From Patescibacteria group bacterium (GTDB lineage Bacteria; Patescibacteriota; Microgenomatia; UBA12405), in NCBI GenBank assembly GCA_018901355.1, contig JAHIEZ010000059.1, forward strand, positions 1-13,915: a DNA stretch of 13,915 bases, written 5' to 3'. Both the position numbers and the translations under genes were made by a program. The notes under the pieces are model-generated. The model saw only the letters and a list, made by a program, of their open reading frames with translations. It ran no database searches and was not told where the DNA came from. Numbering within the stretch: the stretch's first letter is position 1; every line of letters begins with the position of its first letter. This document shows, one piece after another, positions 4,117 through 10,591 of this stretch.

Positions 4117-5122
4117 CAGAATACCCCCTAACAGTCGGGTAATTTTACGAATGGACTTGGATGTACCGATAAGCGAAGGAACAGTGACAGACAATAGCCG
4201 ACTGAAAAAATCTTTGCTGACAATAAAGCTTTTGTTGGAAAGGGAATGCTTGATTATAATCTTGGGACACAGAGGTAGACCGGAAGGAAGAGACGAGAGT
4301 TTGTCTTTAAGACCGGTTTATGCGGAGTTAATGTCAATTTTGGAAGAAGGAGGTCAAGACGTGGTGCGAAGCGTGTTTGTGGACGAAGTGAACAACAGAG
4401 AAAAAATAGCCAAGGCGATGGAGAGCAGTAGCATTATTTTTATGGAAAATTTAAGATTTTGGGCAGGTGAAAGAGAGGGAAACGATAGTTTTTTGGGTGC
4501 AGTCAAGGAGGTTAGTCAATATTTTGTCAATGATGCTTTGGCCACAGCTCACCGAAAAGATGCCTCGATGATGCTGGGAAGCAAGATGTCTGCTTTTTAT
4601 GGATTGTCTTTTGTGGAAGAAGTGGAAAAATGGGAAAAAATAAGAGAAAACCCCAAAAGACCGCTGGTAATAATATTGGGAGGAGCAAAAAAAGATAAGC
4701 TGGATTATTTACCGGAATTGGAAAAAATAGCAGACAAGGTGCTGATAGGAGGAAAATTGATTGCCATGGTGAGTGAGGCGGATTTGAGAAAAGAGAAAGT
4801 GGTAGTGGGAATGCTGTCTGAGACAGGGCTGGATGTAGCGGAAAAAAGTGTGGCAAGATTTAAAGAAGAATTGGTCGGAGCTAAAACAGTAATATGGGCC
4901 GGGGCTTTGGGGAAATTTGAAGAAGAGGCAGGACGAAGAGCAACAGCGGAAATAGCAAATTATCTGGGCTCACTGGAAATTGACTGGGTGGTGGCCGGAG
5001 GAGAGACAATGGCCAGTTTAAAAAATCTAGAATCATCCAGAAGAATTGATGTGGTGATAACCGGAGGAGGAGTGTTTTTGGAATATCTGACTAAGGGAAC
5101 TTTACCGACTATTGAGGAATAA
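4097..5122 (+). CDS. pgk: Phosphoglycerate kinase, shortened
   Basis: This makes ATP from 1,3-bisphosphoglycerate in lower glycolysis, next to its partner gap. Motifs in order are RMDLDVP (18-24, usually RVDFNVP), DNSRL with the catalytic Arg35, GHRGRPEG (57-64), FMENLRFW, NDALATAHR, GGAKKDKL, IWAGALGKFE (usually WNGPxGVFE), GGETMASL and TGGGVFLEYL. At 341 residues it is about 50 shorter than most bacterial enzymes (about 390). The loss is mainly in the C-terminal nucleotide-binding domain between the IGGKL strand and TGLDVAEKS, where the family normally has an extra strand-loop section. All main motifs remain, so it is probably active. The start overlaps rpiB by 20 bases, and the stop overlaps the gap promoter region. 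Confidence 0.93.
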   Translation: MKLLSVDRIPPNSRVILRMDLDVPISEGTVTDNSRLKKSLLTIKLLLERECLIIILGHRGRPEGRDESLSLRPVYAELMSILEEGGQDVVRSVFVDEVNNREKIAKAMESSSIIFMENLRFWAGEREGNDSFLGAVKEVSQYFVNDALATAHRKDASMMLGSKMSAFYGLSFVEEVEKWEKIRENPKRPLVIILGGAKKDKLDYLPELEKIADKVLIGGKLIAMVSEADLRKEKVVVGMLSETGLDVAEKSVARFKEELVGAKTVIWAGALGKFEEEAGRRATAEIANYLGSLEIDWVVAGGETMASLKNLESSRRIDVVITGGGVFLEYLTKGTLPTIEE

Positions 5123-5129
5123 GCAAGAG

Positions 5130-5138
5130 TGATATGAT
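5130..5138 (+). promoter_or_regulatory. Extended -10 promoter of gap, leaderless layout
   Basis: TGA-TATGAT is followed by exactly six bases (TAATTT) and the ATG at 5145. It lies in the 22-base gap after pgk, so gap can be transcribed separately from pgk. No Shine-Dalgarno site is visible. Confidence 0.6.
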
Positions 5139-5144
5139 TAATTT

Positions 5145-6188
5145 ATGGCAGATAAAAAATTAAGAATTGGCATTAATGGTTTTGGGAGAATTGGGAGTGT
5201 GGTATTAAGGGCGATATTGCTAGAAAAGTATGATGTAGAAGTGGCGGCCATAAATACGACCGGAAAATTTCCGATTGAAAGTGTGGCGATGGGCTTTAAA
5301 TATGATTCGATTTATGGCCGGATCCCAAGCAGAGTCGGCTGGGGAGAAGCGAAAAAAGGCGGAGAAATAGGCAGACTTGAAGTAGGAGATCTCTCTATCC
5401 CGGTTTTGGGACAAATGGAGGCAAAAAGAATTGGCTGGAAAAAATATAAGACGGATGTGGTGTTGGAATGTACCGGAGTGTTTACCGACAAAAGTGCGCT
5501 GGATCATATCAAAGCAGGAGCAAAAAAGGTGATAATCTCGGCACCGGCTCGCGACGAGAGTATTCCCCTGTTTGTGCTGGGGGTAAATGAAAAAAGTTAT
5601 CGGGGAGAAAAATTGATATCGAATGGTTCTTGTACTACCAATTGCGTGGCCCCAATTGTAAAACTGATTGATGAAAAAATTGGTTTTCAAGAGGGAACTT
5701 TGACCACAATTCATGCTTATACCAATAACCAAAATTTGGTGGACGGAGGCAACAAGGACCCAAGAAGATCGAGGGCGGCGGGATTGAATATAGTACCGAC
5801 CAGTACGGGGGCGGCAGAGGCGGTGGTCAGAGTTTATCCGGAGGCCAGTGGCAGATTTTCGGCAACGGCAATAAGAGTACCGGTAGCTTGTGGCTCTTAT
5901 TCTGATTTAACTTTTAAACTGGTGAGAAAATCTAGTAAAGAAGAAATTAATAGCATCTTTGAGGAGGCCAGTGTCAGCCCGGAGATGGCAGGAAAATTGA
6001 AGGTATCCTATGAGCCTTTGGTAAGCTCGGATATTATCGGTAACAATGCTTCGTCGATAATCGATAGCCTGAGAACCAGAGTGGTAAGTGATGACATGTG
6101 TATGATCGGCTCTTGGTATGACAACGAATATGGTTATAGTTGCCGATTGATAGAAATGGCAATGTATATCGGCGAAAAAAATAAATAA
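5145..6188 (+). CDS. gap: Glyceraldehyde-3-phosphate dehydrogenase
   Basis: This encodes 347 residues, a normal length. It oxidises glyceraldehyde-3-phosphate to 1,3-bisphosphoglycerate. The Rossmann start GINGFGRIG (9-17) binds the dinucleotide. The catalytic site is SNGSCTTNC with Cys163, and the assisting His190 is in TTIHAYTN. Further family blocks are RRSRAAGLNIVPTSTGAA, the SSII segment, and WYDNEYGYSCR at the C-terminus. At the end of the second Rossmann strand the usual NDLTD reads NTTGK, so the Asp that binds the adenosine ribose of NAD (Asp32 in the Bacillus numbering) is Thr38. NADP use or dual use is possible. The enzyme follows pgk and is one base ahead of rpe. Confidence 0.95.
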   Translation: MADKKLRIGINGFGRIGSVVLRAILLEKYDVEVAAINTTGKFPIESVAMGFKYDSIYGRIPSRVGWGEAKKGGEIGRLEVGDLSIPVLGQMEAKRIGWKKYKTDVVLECTGVFTDKSALDHIKAGAKKVIISAPARDESIPLFVLGVNEKSYRGEKLISNGSCTTNCVAPIVKLIDEKIGFQEGTLTTIHAYTNNQNLVDGGNKDPRRSRAAGLNIVPTSTGAAEAVVRVYPEASGRFSATAIRVPVACGSYSDLTFKLVRKSSKEEINSIFEEASVSPEMAGKLKVSYEPLVSSDIIGNNASSIIDSLRTRVVSDDMCMIGSWYDNEYGYSCRLIEMAMYIGEKNK

Positions 6189-6189
6189 G

Positions 6190-6822
6190 ATGCAGATAAT
6201 TCCAACTATTTTGGAAAAGAACCTTGAAGAGGCCGAGAGAAAGATGGCTTTGGTAAAAAATTTGGTGTCATGGATACAGATTGATGTCATAGATGGAGTA
6301 TTTAGTAGCGGAAAAACTTTTGAATTAGAATTGTTAAAAAGACTGGATTTTGAAATAGAAGATAATTTGCTTGATATTCATCTGATGGTGAAAGAGCCGA
6401 TTAAGTGGATCAATAAGGCTGATTTTGCCGGAGGAGCAAGAGTAATAGGACAGGTGGAAATGATGGCTGACAAGGAGGCTTTTGTGAACACGGTCAAAGA
6501 TAAGAATATGGAAGCCGGATTGGCATTTGATGTAGAAACCGAGATAAAGGACATTCCGGCAGAAACTGACGTGGTGGTGTTGATGGGGAGAGGGGCCGGA
6601 TTTGAAGGTAAAGACGGAAGTGATAGTTTGATGGCAAGAATTGAAACTTTAAAAAAGATAAGAGAAAAAAGTGGAGAGTTGTTTGTGATTGGAGTGGACG
6701 GCGGAGTGAGAAAAGAAGATATAAAAAAACTGGCAAAAGCGGGAGTGGGAATAGTATATTGTGGGAGGACGGTGTTTGAAGGAGAAGCAGCAAAAAATTT
6801 GGAAGAATTAAAAAAGATATGA
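6190..6822 (+). CDS. rpe: Ribulose-phosphate 3-epimerase-like protein, divergent
   Basis: This encodes 210 residues of the TIM-barrel RPE family, which interconverts ribulose-5-phosphate and xylulose-5-phosphate. Barrel landmarks are visible: IQIDVIDG (29-36), DIHLMV (62-67), VVVLMGRGAGFEGK, VDGGV (169-173) and YCGRTVFEG. The metal-binding Asp32, His64 and Asp170 are kept. The first His ligand (HxDxMDG) is Gln30, the Met is Ile34, and the phosphate loop GFGGQ reads GFEGK. These changes make it a divergent member that might act on a related sugar phosphate. It starts one base after gap and overlaps the next start as ATGA, so translation is probably coupled. Confidence 0.82.
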   Translation: MQIIPTILEKNLEEAERKMALVKNLVSWIQIDVIDGVFSSGKTFELELLKRLDFEIEDNLLDIHLMVKEPIKWINKADFAGGARVIGQVEMMADKEAFVNTVKDKNMEAGLAFDVETEIKDIPAETDVVVLMGRGAGFEGKDGSDSLMARIETLKKIREKSGELFVIGVDGGVRKEDIKKLAKAGVGIVYCGRTVFEGEAAKNLEELKKI

Positions 6823-7394
6823 AAAAAACAAAAAAAATAATAAAAAGGGTAACTTTTTTTGGAGACGGAGAAGCGGGTGAAAAAGAAAAACATTATCAGG
6901 CGGCAAAAAGAACAGCCCGGCTGTTGGCAGAGAATGGATATATTATTGTCAACGGAGGCGGACCGGGAGTGATGAGGGCGGCGACAGAAGGAGCCAAAGA
7001 AGGAGGGGGAAGAGTGGAGGTGGTGGTGTTGGCAAAAAAAAGCGAACCGGATAATTATGAAGGAGTAGACCAAAAAAACTTAAAAATGGCAGATAAAATT
7101 ATTGAGGAAGAAAGTTATCCAAAAAGAATAGAAAAACTGATGGAACTGGGAGATGCATTTGTGATTTTTAAAGGAGGGACGGGAACTATCTCGGAAATCG
7201 GCATGGCTTGGAACAGAGCCAAATACGATTATGGCCACCATGAGCCTTTAATCTTTTTTGGGCAGTTTTGGCAGAAAATTGTGGTTGATTTGATAACAGG
7301 GCTAAACCTGGAAAAGAAAGAGAGAGAGGTAGTGGGAGTGGTGACAAAGGCGGAACAAGTGCTGGCGCTGGTACAGGGCCGAAAAGAGAAATAA
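6819..7394 (+). CDS. LOG-family Rossmann nucleotide-binding protein
   Basis: This encodes 191 residues of the LOG (lysine decarboxylase-like) fold. The N-terminal strand is followed by GGGPGVM (46-52), an Arg at 103 and GGTGTISE (119-126), the family signature PGGxGTxxE with Lys118 in place of Pro. Family members hydrolyse nucleoside 5'-monophosphates with release of the base, the cytokinin-activating reaction in plants. In bacteria the substrate is often unknown. The first bases overlap rpe (ATGA). Linkage to rpiB and rpe, which handle ribose-5-phosphate, would fit re-use of the ribose-5-phosphate this reaction releases; that is inference. It ends the plus-strand run and faces the CapA-like gene. 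Confidence 0.85.
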   Translation: MKKTKKIIKRVTFFGDGEAGEKEKHYQAAKRTARLLAENGYIIVNGGGPGVMRAATEGAKEGGGRVEVVVLAKKSEPDNYEGVDQKNLKMADKIIEEESYPKRIEKLMELGDAFVIFKGGTGTISEIGMAWNRAKYDYGHHEPLIFFGQFWQKIVVDLITGLNLEKKEREVVGVVTKAEQVLALVQGRKEK

Positions 7395-7406
7395 TTTTGA
7401 TAAGAT

Positions 7407-7453
7407 AACTTAACGGGTTTTAGGGAAAAAAAGATAAGTTTTGAATAATTTTT
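7407..7453. terminator. Weak possible bidirectional terminator region
   Basis: The 59 bases between two converging genes contain AACTTA (7407-7412) and TAAGTT (7435-7440), able to form only a 6-bp stem with a 22-base loop, followed by a T-run at 7449-7455. The hairpin is poor. No better terminator is seen here or at the other converging junctions. Confidence 0.2.
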
Positions 7454-8386
7454 TTATAGGAGGACGGGGCGGGAGTTGTGTTGAATTTCGATGGGGAAAA
7501 TTTCTTCTTTCTCCACTTTATTTTTTGACAAAGTGAGACGAACAATATTGGAATGAGAGGTGGTGGTAGACCAACTTTGATCAAAAATAAAATTGCCAAA
7601 AGAATAATAAATTAATTTATCTTTATAAACTTCGGGGGCTTGCCAAACATGAGGATGATGACCATGAATAATATCCGCTCCCCCATCGACCAGTTTTTTG
7701 GCAAAATTAACTCGCCAAGATTCGGGCTCGGGTAAATATTCATTGCCCCAATGAAGAGCAACAACAAGCCAGTCTACTTGCGGATCATAGGTTTTTACCA
7801 TATCTAAAATCTGGTCTTGGGAGAGTTGGCCGGAAGAAACCAGATCAAAAGAAAGAAAACCAAAACTAATACCATTGATGTCTTGTTGAAAAAAGGGATT
7901 GTCAGAGTCGGGAGAATAAACAAAGGGAATTTGAAAAGAAGTCAAAAAATCCTGAGTCTGAACTAAACCTTCATGACCGAAATTTAAAATATGATTGTTG
8001 GCCAAAGAAAGAAAAAAGCGATGATCTTTAAGTTGAGGTAAAAAACGACTGTCGCCACAAAAGGTAAAAGTACCGGTAGGAAGAGTGGGGCAATCGGCAA
8101 CAATAGGAGATTCCAAATTGGCCAGATTTAAATCGTTTTGTAAAAGCCACGAGGAAACTCCGGAAAAACTCCAAGAAAAATCATTTTTGGCACGAGCGGT
8201 GTTGGTAATATGGCGTCCAAGGCCGAGATCACCCATCAGGCCAAGATGAACCAGAGGAGGCGGGGTGGGAGTGGCGGTAGGACCGGAGGTAGAAATGGGG
8301 CTGATAAGAGGAGAGGAGGAGGAAAAAAGAAAAAAGAAAAGATTTAAGAAAAGAGCAAGCAAAAAAGAAAAAACGATAGACTTCAT
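7454..8386 (-). CDS. CapA-type extracellular metallophosphatase-fold protein
   Basis: This encodes 310 residues. A hydrophobic N-terminus (about 4-21) is followed by Ser-rich and Thr/Pro-rich linker sequence (about 22-44), indicating export with a membrane anchor or a signal peptide; there is no lipobox Cys. The rest is the CapA/PgsA calcineurin-like fold: LMGDLGLGR with Asp53, NLES (90-93), LANNHILNFG (128-137), LHWGNEY (211-217), GADIIHGHHPHVWQ (236-249) and YSFGNFIFDQ. The metal-site His and Asn residues are all present. Relatives are needed for poly-gamma-glutamate capsule synthesis, but many CPR homologues have unknown roles and no capBC-like genes are nearby. It is transcribed divergently from the PEGA lipoprotein. 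Confidence 0.88.
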   Translation of the reverse strand: MKSIVFSFLLALFLNLFFFLFSSSSPLISPISTSGPTATPTPPPLVHLGLMGDLGLGRHITNTARAKNDFSWSFSGVSSWLLQNDLNLANLESPIVADCPTLPTGTFTFCGDSRFLPQLKDHRFFLSLANNHILNFGHEGLVQTQDFLTSFQIPFVYSPDSDNPFFQQDINGISFGFLSFDLVSSGQLSQDQILDMVKTYDPQVDWLVVALHWGNEYLPEPESWRVNFAKKLVDGGADIIHGHHPHVWQAPEVYKDKLIYYSFGNFIFDQSWSTTTSHSNIVRLTLSKNKVEKEEIFPIEIQHNSRPVLL

Positions 8387-8397
8387 GGTATAGGCTG

Positions 8398-8405
8398 ATT
8401 ATAAT
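8398..8405. promoter_or_regulatory. Overlapping divergent -10 boxes
   Basis: TATAAT on the plus strand (8400-8405) is followed by six bases and the lipoprotein ATG at 8412. TATAAT on the minus strand (8403-8398) is followed by 11 bases and the CapA-like ATG at 8386. The two boxes share four base pairs in one near-palindrome, so both promoters cannot be opened independently at the same moment. Confidence 0.6.
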
Positions 8406-8411
8406 TGGTTT

Positions 8412-9218
8412 ATGTTTAAAAAACTGCTAGTAGTTGTTTTGGCCGGATTTTTTTTGGGAGGCTGCAGTTTGAGTCCAAAAAAATCAGGAGTGGAGATAAT
8501 GAGTCAACCAACGGCCAAAGTGTTTATCGACGGCAAAGAGGCCGGCATGACTCCCTATAAAAATTTAAGCTTAAAACCGGGAACGGTAGAAATAAAATTG
8601 GTGGCTAGGGAAAGAGAATGGAAAAGAACTTTGGAATTAAAAAATAATGTCAGCACGGTGATTGACTGGAATTTTGGGAGTGAAGAAAAAGAGAGCGGAG
8701 GTTATTTGCTCTATATGGAAGAAACCGGAAATGAAAAGAAATCAGGCTTGATGGTCAGCAGTCAACCGGATCGGGCCTCGGTAAAAATTGAAGGTGAAGT
8801 GAGAGGCCATACGCCAATGAGATTGGACGAGATGGGAGAAGGCGATAAACAAATAAATATTTCTTTTCCGGGCTATAAACAATTGGACGTGTTTGTAAAA
8901 GCGGTGGCTGGATATCAAATGGTGATAGAGGCAAAAATGGGAGTGGAGAAAGTAATGGTGACGGAAGAAAATGTGTTGGAAGAGGAAATAAAAACAGCCA
9001 TGGAAACGGTAAGTAATAAGGGAAAAGTAAGAATAAAAGAAACTGAAACCGGCTGGTTGCGGGTGCGGGAAGCCAGTAGCTCCGGCAGTCGGGAAATAGC
9101 CAAAGTGATACCAAAAGAAGAATATGAACTTTTAGATGAAGGAGCCGACTGGTACAAAATTGACCTGGGAGAAAAAGGACAAGGATGGATTTCTACAAAG
9201 TACGCCGAGAAACTGTAG
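8412..9218 (+). CDS. Lipoprotein with two PEGA domains and a C-terminal SH3b domain
   Basis: This encodes 268 residues. A short hydrophobic signal ends in a lipobox, LGGC with Cys18 as the lipidation site, so the protein should sit on the outer face of the membrane. PEGA domain 1 spans about 27-88 (SQPTAKVFIDGKEAGMTP). PEGA domain 2 spans about 112-176 (SSQPDRASVKIEGEVRGHTP, then FPGYKQ). A Glu/Lys-rich linker follows, then a bacterial SH3 domain at about 205-268 (GWLRVREAS, DWYKI, GQGWIS). PEGA and SH3b domains are typical of surface proteins that bind or sense the cell wall, which fits an envelope role beside CapA and the glycosyltransferase cluster. The 3' end overlaps the converging MraY-like gene by 26 bases. 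Confidence 0.9.
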   Translation: MFKKLLVVVLAGFFLGGCSLSPKKSGVEIMSQPTAKVFIDGKEAGMTPYKNLSLKPGTVEIKLVAREREWKRTLELKNNVSTVIDWNFGSEEKESGGYLLYMEETGNEKKSGLMVSSQPDRASVKIEGEVRGHTPMRLDEMGEGDKQINISFPGYKQLDVFVKAVAGYQMVIEAKMGVEKVMVTEENVLEEEIKTAMETVSNKGKVRIKETETGWLRVREASSSGSREIAKVIPKEEYELLDEGADWYKIDLGEKGQGWISTKYAEKL

Positions 9219-10209
9219 TGATGAGAGCAGACAAAATTAAAAACAAGCCAAAGAGGGTATAAAATTTTTGTTGACTGTTTAGAAAAAGGGAGAGAAGACC
9301 AAGGGCCAGAGTGACGGCCCAATAGAAAATGGCTATTTGAGACCGGCTCCAGCCCAGTTTTAAAAGTTGATGGTGAAAGTGACTACCGTCAGAAACAAAA
9401 ATGGATTGATGGCGGAAAAGACGACGGATTATAACCAAAAAAGCGTCGATCATGGGAATGCCGAGAAGAAAAATAAGAGTGGCCAATTTAGCACCGGAAA
9501 GAATAGATAAAAGAGACAAGAAAAAACCGGCTAGACTTTTGGCGCTGTAACCGGGCATAATGGATTGGGGGGAAAAATTGAAAGGCAGGAAGCCCAGATA
9601 GGAACCGGCAACGGCACCGGCTAAGATAATAACCGGCCATTGCAGGGTATCAACAGCATAGCGAAGACCTAAAATGCCGATAAAAATGGCAGAAATGGCA
9701 ACAAAGCCCGGCAGTTGGCCTTCTACCCCGGCGGCCCAACCGACGGTATTGGTGGACCAAACAATCCAAAAAATGGCCAGAAGGGAGGCAGGAAGAAAAG
9801 AAAGATTGATAACTCCGCCAAAAGGATTGGAAATATAATTGATACCGATGCCGGCCGAAACGATGGCAACGGCGGCCAAAAAATTACAAAAAAGACGAAA
9901 ATGAGGACTGATATCTTTGATGTCATCAATAAGACCAATGACAACGGTAAAAAAGGCGGCAGCGAGAATGGTCAGTAAATGATGATCAAGAGGAAGAAAA
10001 ATAAGAGAGGTAACAAGAATAGCAAGGAAAATCGGCAGTCCCCCGCCACGAGGAACAGGTTTTAGGGCGGTAGCATTGCCGGTTTTTTTATTTTTAACAA
10101 GAGGGTCTTCAACAAAACCTTGGGAAATAAAAAAATTTCTAACCTTCGGAGTGAGTAGATAAGAAATAAGAGCTGAAAGAAAAATGGCTAAAATAAAATT
10201 GAGGAGCAT
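9193..10209 (-). CDS. MraY/WecA-like polyprenyl-phosphate sugar-phosphate transferase, divergent
   Basis: This encodes 338 residues with about ten membrane segments. The family normally moves a sugar-1-phosphate from a UDP-sugar to undecaprenyl phosphate, starting a lipid-linked glycan. Visible landmarks are PVPRGGGLPIF (51-61), IGLIDDIKD with Asp95 and Asp96, LGFLPFNFSP (205-214), PMIDAFLVIIRR, and the cytoplasmic DGSHFHHQLLKLG with His277, His279 and His280. Two key blocks differ. The NxxNxxDGxDG region reads NTVGWAAGVEGQ (154-164). The MGDTGS loop, which holds the third catalytic Asp, reads MPGYSAKS (218-225) with Tyr221 at the Asp position. It may be inactive, have other chemistry, or be a regulatory paralogue. 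It is last in the minus-strand cluster, one base after the small membrane gene. Confidence 0.85.
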   Translation of the reverse strand: MLLNFILAIFLSALISYLLTPKVRNFFISQGFVEDPLVKNKKTGNATALKPVPRGGGLPIFLAILVTSLIFLPLDHHLLTILAAAFFTVVIGLIDDIKDISPHFRLFCNFLAAVAIVSAGIGINYISNPFGGVINLSFLPASLLAIFWIVWSTNTVGWAAGVEGQLPGFVAISAIFIGILGLRYAVDTLQWPVIILAGAVAGSYLGFLPFNFSPQSIMPGYSAKSLAGFFLSLLSILSGAKLATLIFLLGIPMIDAFLVIIRRLFRHQSIFVSDGSHFHHQLLKLGWSRSQIAIFYWAVTLALGLLSLFLNSQQKFYTLFGLFLILSALITTVSRRTL

Positions 10210-10210
10210 A

Positions 10211-10591
10211 TCAGGAAACCAGAGAAATTATTTTAAAAACGGAAATAAGAAAAAAGGAAGAAAAAAGTAAGGAAAAGACAGCTAAAAGATAAGAAAAAAG
10301 AGGCGAGGAAAACAAGAAAGAAGCAAGAATAAAATAATTTAAAAATAAAATAAGAGTGGATGCGGTAGGAAGAAGAAATAAAGATGAGACGGGAGCTAGT
10401 CTGCTTTCACCCCAGGGACGGGAATAATAAAAAGGTATTTTGAGGGGGAGATCGGAAAAATTTAAAAGAATAAAAACAATTTGGAGAATAATAACTACAA
10501 CGTTCCAACGAAAAAATTTAGTAACCGTAGAGTTTTGCCATAAATGACCGAGAAAAGAAAGTTGGCGGGAAAAAAATTTAAATAGAGTCAT
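10211..10591 (-). CDS. Small membrane protein of unknown function
   Basis: This encodes 126 residues and is not assigned to a family. An amphipathic start is followed by a membrane helix at about 29-45, a loop with the striking motif PFYYSRPWGESRLAP (53-67), and two further helices (about 71-94 and 98-124). The loop between helices 1 and 2 would be on one face of the membrane and looks like a conserved core. The start overlaps the preceding transferase gene by 14 bases, and the stop is one base from the next start. It is therefore firmly inside the glycosyltransferase operon and may be a partner or chaperone of one of these enzymes. The coding strand is pyrimidine-rich like its neighbours, and the overlaps argue that it is a real gene. 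Confidence 0.75.
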   Translation of the reverse strand: MTLFKFFSRQLSFLGHLWQNSTVTKFFRWNVVVIILQIVFILLNFSDLPLKIPFYYSRPWGESRLAPVSSLFLLPTASTLILFLNYFILASFLFSSPLFSYLLAVFSLLFSSFFLISVFKIISLVS

